Positions 16,280 through 24,930 of a stretch of 64,000 bases of DNA are shown in pieces. This DNA is from Streptomyces sp. M41(2017). GTDB taxonomy: Bacteria > Actinomycetota > Actinomycetes > Streptomycetales > Streptomycetaceae. Made by a program: the position numbers and the translations under genes. The stretch spans positions 186,001-250,000 of the forward strand of contig NZ_MWFK01000003.1 of the NCBI RefSeq assembly GCF_002078175.1, in the 5' to 3' direction. Positions within the stretch are counted from its first letter, which is position 1, and the number at the start of each line of letters is the position of its first letter. Below the pieces are notes generated by a model, which was given only the letters and a program-made list of their open reading frames with translations, was not told the DNA's origin and did not search any database.

Positions 16280-17185
16280 ATGGCGACGGCTGGGGCGGGC
16301 ACCGTTGAGACCGCGAGTGAGCGACGCCGGCTGATGAACATCGCCTACCGGTTGCTCGGCTCGGTCGCCGAGTCGGAGGACGCGGTGCAGGAGGCCTACG
16401 CGCGCTGGTACGCACTGCCGCGAAGCCGGCAGGAGGAGATCACGTCGCCCGGCGCCTGGCTGACGACGGTGACCGGCCGCGTCTGCCTGGACGTGCTCGG
16501 CTCGGCACGGGCCCGGCGAGAGCGCTACGTCGGCGCGTGGTTGCCCGATCCGCTGCCCGACCGTGCCGAATGGGACCAGGCGCCCGGACTCGACCCCGCG
16601 GACCGGATCGTCCTGGACGAGTCCGTGACCATGGCCTTTCTCGTCGTCCTGGAATCGATGACACCGGCGGAGCGGGTCGCGTTCGTCCTGCATGACGTCT
16701 TCCGGTACCCGTTCGCCGAGATCGGCGGGATCCTCGACCGGACCCCCGCGGCGTGCAAGCAGCTCGCGGCCTCGGCCCGCCGACGGGCACGGGACGCCCG
16801 CGCCTCGGTCGCGGCGGCCGTGCAGGCGGACGCGGTACGCCGGGTCAAAGAGGCGTGGGAGACGAAGGATGTCGCGGCCCTCGTCGAACTGCTCGACCCC
16901 TCCGCGGTCATGACCGCGGACGGTGGCGGGCTGGTCGGCACCGTCCTGCGTCCGATCGAGGGCGGCGCGCGCATCGCCCAGTACATGGTCGCCATCGCCG
17001 ACAAGGCACCGGCGCTCGAACTGCTGGAGCGCTCGGTCAACGGGCGGCCGGGTCTGGTGGCCCGGAGCGGGGGCACGGTGATGACCGTGGCCTCGTTCGA
17101 CCTGACCGAGGGGCGTGTGTCCCGGATCTGGGCGGTGCGCAACCCGGAGAAGCTGGGGCCGTGGCTGGTCGACAACAGGCCCTGA
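16280..17185 (+). CDS. ECF41-family RNA polymerase sigma factor (SigJ-like)
   Basis: 301 residues. Sigma region 2 (RLMNIAYRLLGSVAESEDAVQEAYARWY) and region 4 (ESMTPAERVAFVLHDVFRYPFAEIGGIL) are followed by a SnoaL/NTF2-like C-terminal domain. The three hallmarks of the ECF41 group are all present in recognisable form: WLPDPL in the inter-domain linker, DGGG, and NPEKL near the end. In this group the fused domain tunes sigma activity instead of an anti-sigma factor. ECF41 genes usually sit beside a carboxymuconolactone decarboxylase or oxidoreductase. Here the divergent neighbour is a small membrane protein and the downstream gene is a GNAT. Start ATG 16280 follows AGAGG closely. Confidence 0.9.
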   Translation: MATAGAGTVETASERRRLMNIAYRLLGSVAESEDAVQEAYARWYALPRSRQEEITSPGAWLTTVTGRVCLDVLGSARARRERYVGAWLPDPLPDRAEWDQAPGLDPADRIVLDESVTMAFLVVLESMTPAERVAFVLHDVFRYPFAEIGGILDRTPAACKQLAASARRRARDARASVAAAVQADAVRRVKEAWETKDVAALVELLDPSAVMTADGGGLVGTVLRPIEGGARIAQYMVAIADKAPALELLERSVNGRPGLVARSGGTVMTVASFDLTEGRVSRIWAVRNPEKLGPWLVDNRP

Positions 17186-17240
17186 AGAGGGCGGACTTCA
17201 CCTTCGGATCTCCTCACGGACGTGCGATAGGTTGCCCGCC

Positions 17241-17789
17241 ATGACTGGACTCGGACCGGTGCCCTGGCCGCCCGCCCCCCTGAAGACCGAGCGGTTGGTG
17301 CTCCGCGAAGGCGAGGCCCGGGACCGCCCGACGTTCATCGACCTGTTCGCGTCGCCGGAGGTGGGCACGTACGTCGGTGGCGCTCGACCGTGTGATCAGC
17401 TCGAACGCGAGGTGCCCGAGGTCCCCGGCCGGCGTCCTGGATCCTTCGTGGTCGAGCTCGACGGATCGATGATCGGCATGATCACGCTCGATCGGCGCGA
17501 CGCGGCGCCTCCGGGGCATGTCCGTTCTCATGCCGGAGCGGCCGAACTCGGTTATCTGTTCCTGCCGCGAGCGTGGGGGCAGGGGTACGGCACGGAGGCG
17601 TGCGCAGCGGTACTCGACTGGTTCACCGACACGCTTCCCGGCGAGCCGGTGGTGCTCACCACCCAGACCGCCAACATCGGTTCCCTGCGTCTCGCGGGGA
17701 AACTGGGATTCACGGAGGTGCGGCGGTTCGAGGAGTACGGCGCCGAGCAGTGGTTCGGCGTGCGGTCCCCGGTTCCGCGATCCGGCTGA
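17241..17789 (+). CDS. GNAT acetyltransferase (RimJ/RimL type)
   Basis: 182 residues. It opens LKTERLVLREGEARDRPTF, the usual first strand and helix, and has the acetyl-CoA loop AELGYLFLPRAWGQGYGTEA followed by NIGSLRLAGKLGFTEVRRF. The substrate is unknown. No ribosome binding site precedes ATG 17241; instead a -10-like TAGGTT (17228-17233) lies seven bases upstream, so the mRNA is probably leaderless and independent of the sigma gene 55 bases before it. Confidence 0.85.
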   Translation: MTGLGPVPWPPAPLKTERLVLREGEARDRPTFIDLFASPEVGTYVGGARPCDQLEREVPEVPGRRPGSFVVELDGSMIGMITLDRRDAAPPGHVRSHAGAAELGYLFLPRAWGQGYGTEACAAVLDWFTDTLPGEPVVLTTQTANIGSLRLAGKLGFTEVRRFEEYGAEQWFGVRSPVPRSG

Positions 17790-17903
17790 GGGTCACGACG
17801 GTTGGTCTCCCCGGCGGTGTTCCGAGCCGATTCCCGTCCGCTTGGACATGCCGGACAAGGCGGGCCGGCAGGGCGCCCGACCGACTGCTCGGACGGAACA
17901 GCG

Positions 17904-17937
17904 AGAAGGCCCGCCGATGACAACCGGCGGGCCTTCT
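17904..17937. terminator. Hairpin terminator between the converging GNAT and DUF805 genes
   Basis: A perfect 13-bp stem (17904-17916 with 17925-17937) has an 8-base loop. It lies 24 bases beyond the end of the reverse-strand DUF805 gene and would also stop forward transcripts from the GNAT gene. Confidence 0.82.
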
Positions 17938-17960
17938 GCGCGACTTCGGGTGGCGGCGGC

Positions 17961-18314
17961 TCAGACGGCCGGCGCGTACTTCGGGTTGGGGCCGTACTCG
18001 TTCGGCTGCTGCTTGCCCTCGCTGGCGAGGAACACGATCAGGATGATCGCGCCGACGAGAGGAATGAGGCCGATGAGGATCCACCAGCCCGAACGGTCCG
18101 TGTCGTGCAGGCGGCGGACTGCCACGCCGAGCCCGGGAAGCAGGACCGCAAGCGAGTAGACGGCGCTCAGGATGCTCGTTCCGATGATCCTGCCCACGAC
18201 CGCCAGAACGATCGCGATGATCAGGTTGAACAGGAAGAACATCCAGTATTCCTGTCGCCGAGCGCGACCGCTGAACACGGCGTACTTCTTCAGTACGTCT
18301 ACGTACCAGTTCAT
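17961..18314 (-). CDS. DUF805-family inner membrane protein
   Basis: 117 residues starting MNWYVDVLKKYAVFSGRARRQEYW, the conserved opening of DUF805, then three to four helices with the motif VAVRRLHDTDRSGWW before the third. The C-terminus is short and polar (QPNEYGPNPKYAPAV). The family is widespread and of unknown function. Start ATG 18314 has GGGGGACGAG upstream. It is monocistronic, with the terminator at 17904-17937. Confidence 0.92.
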   Translation of the reverse strand: MNWYVDVLKKYAVFSGRARRQEYWMFFLFNLIIAIVLAVVGRIIGTSILSAVYSLAVLLPGLGVAVRRLHDTDRSGWWILIGLIPLVGAIILIVFLASEGKQQPNEYGPNPKYAPAV

Positions 18315-18674
18315 TTCTCGTCCCCCAGGGAATCAAGGTAGGTGCTGAGCTACATCGAATCAGCCACGCTGACCGGAAGCCATGATCTTGGCGTGTGCGG
18401 TTCAAGCCGTTACCTTGCTGCGGCCGTTCAGTGATCGATCGCGCTCCCGCACCGTTCGGCGAGGTCGGCAAGGCGGGATGAGCCGACCCGTCCGTGCGAC
18501 GAGGGCTCGCGGCACGGAGAGCCCGGCCGCACTGTCAAATCGTCGCGGAACGAACACGATCCGGTGTCCGCCCTTGCCACGGACCGGATCTTTGCCAGGG
18601 TGTTCGCGGCATCACTTGATGAACAGTGGGCATCAGACCGTCTGCACGTCACCTCTGCCCGAAGGAACTCGCTC
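18315..18674. other. Intergenic region without a recognisable gene
   Basis: 360 bases between the divergent DUF805 gene and a small hypothetical gene. No frame here has a domain. A GGTTCAA-like string near 18401 resembles a tRNA T-arm, but no acceptor or anticodon stem fits around it. It must hold the two divergent promoters. Confidence 0.5.
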
Positions 18675-19067
18675 GTGCCCGAATACCCCACCACGACGTG
18701 GATCTACTCCGTTGCCGTCTGCGGGGGCACGGTCGAGCACGATCGGTGCACCCGTTGGCACATCGTCAGCGAGCACGTCGACGGGCGCGACGACGCCTTG
18801 CGCTCCGCGGTCACCCACACACACGCCCGGGTCACCCGGCACGCGCAGGGGTATCCGCAGGCGGCCTGCCTGGCGTTCGAGCACCAGGAGGGCGGCGGCC
18901 CCTGCGCCGTATGCGTCACAGGGCGTGGCCCCTGCGCGGAGACGCCCGGTGGACCGCTGTTCCTGTGCGCCGACTGCACCACGGTTCTGGACCGGGCGCT
19001 GGGTCGCGACATGGCCCAACTCGGCCTCGCCTCACCCCTGACCGACAGCGCTGTCGTCTTCGCGTGA
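18675..19067 (+). CDS. Hypothetical Cys/His-containing protein
   Basis: 130 residues (VPEYPTTTWIYSVAVCGG...). I do not recognise a family. The C-terminal half has paired cysteines, CAVCVTGRGPC and FLCADCTTVL, spaced like a small zinc-ribbon; the N-terminal half holds several histidines (RWHIVSEH, THTHARVTRHAQ). Start GTG 18675 has GAAGGA (18661-18666) eight bases upstream; an ATG at 18564 is possible but lacks a binding site and adds no conserved-looking sequence. It stands alone. Confidence 0.6.
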   Translation: MPEYPTTTWIYSVAVCGGTVEHDRCTRWHIVSEHVDGRDDALRSAVTHTHARVTRHAQGYPQAACLAFEHQEGGGPCAVCVTGRGPCAETPGGPLFLCADCTTVLDRALGRDMAQLGLASPLTDSAVVFA

Positions 19068-19172
19068 CGGCACCCGGGCCGTGGCCCGTTCCGGGGTGCG
19101 CCCCAGCGGACCGCGGTCGGAGCCGGACGATGTCGATTCGATAGGCTGTGCGGGTGGACTAGGGGGTTCCGA

Positions 19173-19493
19173 ATGTCGGCCAACTGGCTGTTGCTCATTC
19201 CCGTCGCCGCTCTGGTGGCGATCGCGCTCGGTTCCTTCGCTGTGCTGAGACTCCAGAGGGCCACCCTTCGGCACGCCGACCCCCGCTCGGCGACGTCACC
19301 GGCCGGCGGGAACGGAGCGGGCTTCCGGCAGTCACCGCATGAATCCCGCGAGGACTTCGTACGAAGGCACCGACAGCGCCCCGGCGTGGTCGCCGACGGC
19401 GAGACACTCGTCGACCTCTACGACCGCATCCGGGCCCTCGAAGAACGCGTCACGGCAGCCGAGGAGCGCGCGGCGGCAGCGGAGCGGGACTAG
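19173..19493 (+). CDS. Small membrane-anchored coiled-coil protein
   Basis: 106 residues. One N-terminal membrane helix (WLLLIPVAALVAIALGSFAVL) is followed by a charged linker and a C-terminal coiled coil (ETLVDLYDRIRALEERVTAAEERAAAAERD) with clear heptads. No enzyme motif is seen. ATG 19173 follows GGGGG. A -10-like TAGGCT near 19142-19147 would give a short leader that begins with a minimal GTG-GAC-TAG frame. It could be a scaffold or division-associated protein, but that is only a guess from its shape. Confidence 0.7.
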   Translation: MSANWLLLIPVAALVAIALGSFAVLRLQRATLRHADPRSATSPAGGNGAGFRQSPHESREDFVRRHRQRPGVVADGETLVDLYDRIRALEERVTAAEERAAAAERD

Positions 19494-19848
19494 CGCCGGT
19501 ACCCCGGACCCGTTGGCCAGATCGTCGCGCTCGCGATCGGGCTCTGACGGGTCACCCCCCCCGGCGACGCCGATCCGCGCGCCGCGAGACAGGTCTCGAC
19601 GCATGCTGAGACGCGTACGGCCCCTGTCATGCGAGCCAGTTGTGCGGCGACTTGAGGACGACCACGGCGTTCGCGGCGACCGCGGACAGACGAAGTTGTC
19701 GGCAGCGATCGACGACCAGGACTGACGCTCGGCAGGCATCGCGACACCCTGGCGAGGACCTCTCCTGCGAGGACGACAGCGGGTTCACAGCGGGTGATCC
19801 GCCGCTGCATTCGGCAGGCAGGAGAAGTGGGCGGGTGCCGTCCGGCCT
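19494..19848. other. Intergenic region without a recognisable gene
   Basis: 355 bases between two converging genes. Short open frames exist in several registers, but none has a domain, a ribosome binding site or a leader. I see no terminator-quality hairpin. Confidence 0.45.
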
Positions 19849-20406
19849 TCAGCGGTGACGCTCGCCGGAAGCCGCGCAGACCCACCCGGTTCGGTGCCGC
19901 GTCCGGTCGTACCAGCGGCGGTGCACCAGGGGTTCGACGGACAGGACGGCGGCGCCCGCCGTCAGACCTATCAGGAGGGCGGGCGGGCCGCCGCCGTTGA
20001 GGATCGCGCCGAGACAGGCAGCCGCGACGGCGAGCGGACGCAGCAGGGTCAGGGGGCCGAGGCCGATGACCATCGCGAGGGTGCCGGCGCGGAACGGCAG
20101 GGCGAAGTAGGCGCCGAGCGACAGCAGGACGGCGGCGGCGTACACGGTCAGGGGGATCAGGTAGCCGATGCCGCCGGCCGTGAGGGTGGCGTAGGTGTCG
20201 CGCCGGTCGTGGGCGGTCAGCAGCACGAGGGTGCCGACCAGGGCCGGGACGAGCAGCAGTGCGGACCCGACGGCCAGGCCGCGCAGGGCGGCTCGGGTGT
20301 TGGGCCGTTGCTTCCGGATGCGGGCGTCGCTTCCGGCGTACGCGCGGAAGCCGCTGAAGGCGGCGTCGACCAGCCCGAGGAGCACCAGTGGTGCGGCGGG
20401 CGTCAT
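19849..20406 (-). CDS. Multi-pass membrane protein coupled to a methyltransferase gene
   Basis: 185 residues with about five hydrophobic segments (VGSALLLVPALVGTLVLL, GGIGYLIPLTVYAAAVLLSLGAYFAL, TLAMVIGLGPLTLLRPLAVAAACLGAIL and PALLIGLTAGAAVLSV). The family is not recognised. Its ATG (20406) overlaps the stop of the upstream methyltransferase gene (ATGA), so the two are translationally coupled and probably function together, for example on a lipid or membrane-associated metabolite. It ends in a basic tail. Confidence 0.75.
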   Translation of the reverse strand: MTPAAPLVLLGLVDAAFSGFRAYAGSDARIRKQRPNTRAALRGLAVGSALLLVPALVGTLVLLTAHDRRDTYATLTAGGIGYLIPLTVYAAAVLLSLGAYFALPFRAGTLAMVIGLGPLTLLRPLAVAAACLGAILNGGGPPALLIGLTAGAAVLSVEPLVHRRWYDRTRHRTGWVCAASGERHR

Positions 20407-21338
20407 CGAGCGGCCCCTGCGAGGTGTTCCGGGCCGACGAGCCGGCGTGCGTCCCGCTTGAGCGCCTGGCGAAAGGCGGCTTCCAGGTGGGGACGCACTC
20501 CGATGACCGGGCGCAGGGTGGTGCAGAACGGGTTGGCCGTGGCGCGGGGCTCGTACAGGAGCGCGCGGATGCCCGGTTCTGCCGCGGCACGCAACAGGGT
20601 CTCGTCGCTGTGGGCGCGCAGTGCGGAGGCGACACCGTCGTGGCGTCCGAGCGGGTGGCGCATGCGGGCGCGGTGGAAAATCCAGGCACCGAGCGGTGCG
20701 ACCGGGGTCCGGGCGATGTCGAAGTGGCAGTAGGCGTACGCCGGTGACGCGGCCTGCGCCTGGAAGAACTCGGTGAGGGCGGAACCACGGAAGTGGTGCA
20801 GCACCCCGGTGGAGACGTAGACGGTCGCGGCCTCGGGCAGAGCGAAGGCGTTGCCGTGGACGAAGGCGCAGTCGAGCCCTTCGGCCCGGGCCAGGCGCCC
20901 CGCCTCACCGACGAGCGCCGCGTTGAGGTCCACGCCGACCAGTTCGACGTCGGCGCCGAGGGCGTTGGTGACCGCCAGCCAACGGACCAGGTAACCCAGG
21001 CCGCAGCCGACGTCGACCAGCCGGTAGGGCCCGGAGTCTCCGGTGGCCGATCGGATCGCGGTGAAGAGCGGTCCGAGCACGTCGACCATGCGTTCACCGA
21101 GGCGCAGTTCCTCGCTCAGGCGCTGCAGTTCCGTGTGCACACGGACGAGGAGGCGGTCCACGGCGTGCGGGTCGAGTACGTCGTCCGGGCCCGCGGGCAG
21201 CGCCGCCACGATCCGGACCGCCCGCTCGTCGCCGTTCTCACGGAGCTGTCGGATCACCTCGGATCGCCGGACCGGGAGCCGGTGACCGCTGTGCGGGTCG
21301 ACCGCGGTGATCAGGTCGGATATCTCGAGCTGGGGCAC
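20403..21338 (-). CDS. Class I SAM-dependent methyltransferase
   Basis: 311 residues. The SAM-binding glycine loop is LVDVGCGLGYLVRWLA, followed by the acidic residue ending strand 2 (VELVGVDLN), the motif-II region VHGNAFALPEAATVYVSTGVLHHF and a long C-terminal substrate part. An N-terminal helical extension of about 110 residues precedes the Rossmann fold. The substrate is unknown. I took GTG 21338 (VPQLEISDLITAV) as the start because homology-like sequence begins there and an AGGA lies 11 bases upstream. It is translationally coupled to the downstream membrane protein. Confidence 0.83.
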   Translation of the reverse strand: MPQLEISDLITAVDPHSGHRLPVRRSEVIRQLRENGDERAVRIVAALPAGPDDVLDPHAVDRLLVRVHTELQRLSEELRLGERMVDVLGPLFTAIRSATGDSGPYRLVDVGCGLGYLVRWLAVTNALGADVELVGVDLNAALVGEAGRLARAEGLDCAFVHGNAFALPEAATVYVSTGVLHHFRGSALTEFFQAQAASPAYAYCHFDIARTPVAPLGAWIFHRARMRHPLGRHDGVASALRAHSDETLLRAAAEPGIRALLYEPRATANPFCTTLRPVIGVRPHLEAAFRQALKRDARRLVGPEHLAGAAR

Positions 21339-21666
21339 GAGCGGGAATCCTACGTCCTCGACCAGGTGGAGCCGGCCGGGCAGACGGCCTCGCATCCCGT
21401 AGTGCGTACGGCGTCCTGGCTCTCGCGGTCCTCGCGCTGGGACTGCCGACCGCACGCCCTCCTGACGGCTCCGCCCGGAGACGGCCGACGCACGGCTGAA
21501 CGAGCGAAGCTTCCGCGTGTGCGGAGACGCGGGCGTGGCCTGCTTGACCGGCCCGGCGGGCCCCTGCACAGTCGGGATGCGGCGCCCGGCGGCGCCTCCG
21601 ACTCGTCCGATGGGCCGGTCCGTCCAGGTCGGGAGGCGGCCCCGATATTCAGGAGCGACTGATCCG

Positions 21667-22311
21667 ATGGTCCTCGACCTGCTCCTGATCGGTACGGCCA
21701 TCACGCTGGGGCCGCTGCACAACAGTGCTTTCATCCTGCTGCTGTCCTCGCGGCGCGGCACCCGCCAGGGCCTCGCGTTCCTGTTGTCGTGGCTGGCCGA
21801 CCTGATCGCGGTGATCGCCTGCGTGGTGCTGCTGACCGGTGGTCAGCCGCCGGCCCGTCACAGCACGCCCTCGACCGTCGCGGTCGCCGCGAAACTCGCC
21901 ATCGGTGTGGCGCTGGTCCTGTACGGCGGGCACAGACGCCGTCGTCCGCCGCGACCGCACGGACCGCCCCGCTGGGCCGCCCGCATCGACGACGCCTCCC
22001 CGGCCACCGCGGCCGGCCTCGCCTGGGTGCTGCAACCGTGGGCCCTGGTCGGCGCCGGCGCCGCGACCGCTGTCGACGCCGACCTCTCCACTCTCGCGGA
22101 CTGGCTCGCGCTGACCGGCTACTGTCTGCTGGCCACGCTCAGTCTCGTCGTCATGGAGATGTACACGGTCTGGGCTCCGACGGTCGCGAACGCCCGGTTG
22201 AGCGCCTTGCGCAGCTGGCTGGAGCACCACCAGGAGCAGCTGATCGTCACGCTGTCGCTCCTTCTGGGCCTGTGGCTGATGGCTCGGAGCATCTACGAAC
22301 TGGCCGGCTGA
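21667..22311 (+). CDS. GAP-family (Sap-like) multi-pass membrane protein
   Basis: 214 residues with six hydrophobic segments. It starts MVLDLLLIGTAITLGPLHNSAFILLLSSRRG, the usual opening of GAP/Sap-type proteins, followed by GLAFLLSWLADLIAVIACVVLL. Mycobacterial relatives take part in moving cell-envelope glycolipids; no substrate is implied here. The start ATG 21667 has CAGGAG about nine bases upstream. It is divergent from the methyltransferase/membrane pair. Confidence 0.8.
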   Translation: MVLDLLLIGTAITLGPLHNSAFILLLSSRRGTRQGLAFLLSWLADLIAVIACVVLLTGGQPPARHSTPSTVAVAAKLAIGVALVLYGGHRRRRPPRPHGPPRWAARIDDASPATAAGLAWVLQPWALVGAGAATAVDADLSTLADWLALTGYCLLATLSLVVMEMYTVWAPTVANARLSALRSWLEHHQEQLIVTLSLLLGLWLMARSIYELAG

Positions 22312-22328
22312 CCAGCACGGGCGCGGCG

Positions 22329-22575
22329 CTACGTCGGGACCAGCCAGCGACGGCCGTCGACCAGCTCGCGTGCCGCGTCGAGGTGGCCGGCGTGTGCGCT
22401 CGACGTCCAGCGCGCGGTGCTGAACCATCCCGAGGCAGTTCCATCCGGAGGGCAGCGCGGGCCGCCGGAGAGCATCGTCGTCGAGGCCGTCGAGAATGCC
22501 GAGGACGTGGCGGCGCCGGCCGTCCAGCACCTTGAGGAGCGAGGAGACCTCGCTGTCGGCGTCCGGGTCGCTCAT
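22329..22575 (-). pseudogene. DinB-family gene with an internal deletion and frameshift
   Basis: From ATG 22575 the reverse strand reads MSDPDADSEVSSLLKVLDG..., LPSGWNCLGMVQH, ALDVER, a normal DinB/metal-dependent-hydrolase-like N-terminus of about 60 residues. The sequence then switches frame into AHAGHLDAARELVDGRRWL and ends with TAG at 22331-22329, the typical end of the same family. The middle (roughly 90-110 residues) is missing, and the two halves are out of frame. This is a deletion remnant, too short for the metal-binding His triad, of which only the last HxxH-like segment survives. Confidence 0.72.
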
Positions 22576-22731
22576 GCAGTCGGTCACGGCCGTCACGGGT
22601 CCCTGATGGCCCACGCCCACGCCAGGAGTTCCCTGCGTTCCGGGAGGCCCGGCCGGCGTGGCACCGGCCCGGGCTCTGAAGTGACCGGCGGCCGACAGGG
22701 GTTGACGATGCGCAGGGCTATGCGCGGGATA

Positions 22732-22773
22732 TTGACGGGTCCGCGGACCGTGGCTACGTTCGGGAGCGCTCTC
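22732..22773 (+). promoter_or_regulatory. GH76 promoter with a LacI/CebR-type operator
   Basis: TTGACG (22732-22737), a 17-base spacer and TACGTT (22755-22760) form a good promoter. Immediately downstream, GGGAGCGCTCTC (22762-22773) is one mismatch from the GGGAGCGCTCCC palindrome bound by LacI-family sugar repressors such as CebR. The operator covers the expected transcription start, so repression without inducer sugar is likely. Confidence 0.75.
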
Positions 22774-22825
22774 AGTCAACTCACATCGCTCACAGCGCTG
22801 CAGCGGAGTTACGGAGTATCCCCCC

Positions 22826-24268
22826 ATGAAATGCACCAAGGCATTCGTCGCCACGCTCCTCGTCTCGATGACAACGTTATCGGGCGGGGCGCTCGACCTG
22901 TCCGCGGCCGGGTCCGCGGCCGCCGCGACGGCGGTGTGCAACACGTTCTGCGACGCCCGGGATCCGGCCTTGAGCGGTCAGGACCGGCAGCCCGTCACGG
23001 TCACCCTCCAGTCCCGCTCGATCACCCTGCACTTCGACGACACGGACGCGATGGGCTGGGCGTCCATCACGAAGGGCGCGGCGGGTGACGAGGTGTGGCT
23101 CGACCGTTCGATGGACGGTGGCCGGACGTGGGCGAGCGGCAGCAAGCTCGGCGACACCCGCGTTCCGGGCGGCGACACCGGCTGGCGCACGCTGATGTAC
23201 AACGTCGACGACTGGAGCACCCAGGGCGTGGGTGCTCTGCGGGCCTGCGGGCAGGTGGCCGGGAGCATCGCCTGTACGGGCTGGGCGCGGACGACCTGGA
23301 ACGCCGGCGACCGGCGGACGGCCGCGGCCACCGCCCTGATGATGTCGTTCGACCGCACGACCAAACTCTTCGGCGGAAACGGCTGGTGGACCAGCGCCAA
23401 CGCGTTGACGGCGATCATCGACAACGCCCGGGTCAGCGGAATGGGCAGTTACAAGTACGCGATCGCCGACACCTACGACAGGAACATCAACGCCCAGGGC
23501 GGCAATTTCACCAACGAGTACCTGGACGACACCGGTTGGTGGGGTCTTGCCTGGGTGGACGCCTACGACATGACGGGTGACAGCCGCTACCTCGCCACCG
23601 CCCGCGCGGACGCCGACCACATGTACGCGAACTGGAACTCCACGTGCGGCGGCGGTGTCCGCTGGAACACGAACGGCAACTACAAGAACGCGATCACCAA
23701 CGAGCTCTTCCTGTCGCTGACATCGGCACTGCACAACCGGATCGCCGGTGACACCTCGTACCTGAACAAGGCCAAGGACGAGTGGGCCTGGTTCCAGAAG
23801 AGCGGCATGATCAACGGCGACCACATGATCAACGACGGACTGACCGACTCCTGCGCCAACAACGGCCAGACCGCGTGGACGTACAACCAGGGCGTCGTGC
23901 TCGGCGGCCTGACCGAGCTCTACAGGGCGACCGGTGACGCGGGCCTGCTCGACTCGGCCCGAACGCTCGCCAACGCCTCCACCGTCAGGCTCCAGTCGGC
24001 CGGCGTACTGCGTGAACCGGGCGAGGGCGACTCCTGCACGGGCGACGGTCCGACCTTCAAGGGTGCGTACGTCCGCGGCCTGGGAAAGCTCAACAAACAG
24101 CTGAGCGATCACCCGTACGCGTCGACGCTGAGCAGCTGGGCGAACTCCGCGTACACCAAGGACCGCAACACCCTCGACCAGTACGGCCCGCACTGGGCGG
24201 GCGGCAACGGCAGCAGCGACTACGGGTGTCAGGCGAGCGTGCTCGATCTGCTCAACGCCGCCGGCTGA
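22826..24268 (+). CDS. Secreted glycoside hydrolase family 76 (alpha-1,6-mannanase-type)
   Basis: 480 residues. A signal peptide covers about residues 1-36. An N-terminal stretch of about 130 residues (DVWLDRSMDGG-like, WRTLMYNVDDW, CGQVAGSIACTGWARTTW) precedes the GH76 alpha-toroid, whose catalytic aspartate pair is seen in YLDDTGWW (Asp234-Asp235). Further on are TNELFLSLTSAL, WTYNQGVVLGGL and FKGAYVRGL. GH76 enzymes cut alpha-1,6-mannan, for example in fungal or actinobacterial cell-wall polymers. A GGAGT lies upstream of ATG 22826. Control by a LacI-type repressor is predicted from the operator at 22762-22773. Confidence 0.93.
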   Translation: MKCTKAFVATLLVSMTTLSGGALDLSAAGSAAAATAVCNTFCDARDPALSGQDRQPVTVTLQSRSITLHFDDTDAMGWASITKGAAGDEVWLDRSMDGGRTWASGSKLGDTRVPGGDTGWRTLMYNVDDWSTQGVGALRACGQVAGSIACTGWARTTWNAGDRRTAAATALMMSFDRTTKLFGGNGWWTSANALTAIIDNARVSGMGSYKYAIADTYDRNINAQGGNFTNEYLDDTGWWGLAWVDAYDMTGDSRYLATARADADHMYANWNSTCGGGVRWNTNGNYKNAITNELFLSLTSALHNRIAGDTSYLNKAKDEWAWFQKSGMINGDHMINDGLTDSCANNGQTAWTYNQGVVLGGLTELYRATGDAGLLDSARTLANASTVRLQSAGVLREPGEGDSCTGDGPTFKGAYVRGLGKLNKQLSDHPYASTLSSWANSAYTKDRNTLDQYGPHWAGGNGSSDYGCQASVLDLLNAAG

Positions 24269-24277
24269 CCGTCGGCC

Positions 24278-24907
24278 TCAGTCGTCGAACCGGGAGATGC
24301 TGCGCACGATGCGCAGCATCTCCTCGTTGAGCAGGTGTTCGTTCGCGGTGGCGAGCGTCTCGTCGGGCAGCAGATGACGCAGGATCACGACGCCGATGAA
24401 GAGCGACAGGACGAGCTCGGAACTGAGGTCGGCCTCACCCTCGGACGTCTCGCTCCGGTCGGCCCGCAGGGCCCTGCTCAACCGGCCGACCGCCGTCAGC
24501 AGGCCCTCGCGCCGCAGACGCTCGGCGACCGGATCGGGGCCCGCGTTGCGCAGCATCAGCATGATCGGGTGTTCCCCACCGTACTCCGACCAGTCCCGCT
24601 CGTTCAGGCCCGCGAGCATGGAGGCGAACACCTCGGACGCGGACTCCTCGACCGGCCTGCCGTCTTCGTCGGAACCGTCGAAGAGCGAGTTCGATTCGTC
24701 GAGCACCGCGGCGAAGAGGCCGTCCTTGGACCCGAAGTAGCGGTTGATCAGGGCGACGTTGACGTGGGCGTCCGCGGCGATGGCGCGCATCGTGGTGCGC
24801 TCGTATCCCATGAGCGTGAAGCGGCGACGCGCCGCGCGCAGCAGGTCGGCCCGCGTCCTGGTGGCGTCGCGGGGCCGGGAGGCGGGAACGGCGGCGTCGG
24901 CATCCAT
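24278..24907 (-). CDS. TetR-family repressor, divergent from an MFS exporter
   Basis: 209 residues. HTH: TRADLLRAARRRFTLMGYERTTMRAIAADAHVNVALINRYFGSKDGLF, a complete TetR DNA-binding domain split here for length by the family pattern. The C-terminal helices bind an unknown ligand. Start ATG 24907 follows AGGAGG. It lies 9 bases from the converging GH76 gene and is divergent from the MFS gene at 25007. Two GTAAACA-type dyads in the intergenic region are its expected operators, so it probably represses itself and the exporter. Confidence 0.9.
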   Translation of the reverse strand: MDADAAVPASRPRDATRTRADLLRAARRRFTLMGYERTTMRAIAADAHVNVALINRYFGSKDGLFAAVLDESNSLFDGSDEDGRPVEESASEVFASMLAGLNERDWSEYGGEHPIMLMLRNAGPDPVAERLRREGLLTAVGRLSRALRADRSETSEGEADLSSELVLSLFIGVVILRHLLPDETLATANEHLLNEEMLRIVRSISRFDD

Positions 24908-24930
24908 GGCTCCATCCTCCTATACGCCGG

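Noticed and set aside
18395..18412. GGTTCAA-like string suggesting a tRNA T-arm
   Set aside because: No matching acceptor, D or anticodon stems around it; not a tRNA.
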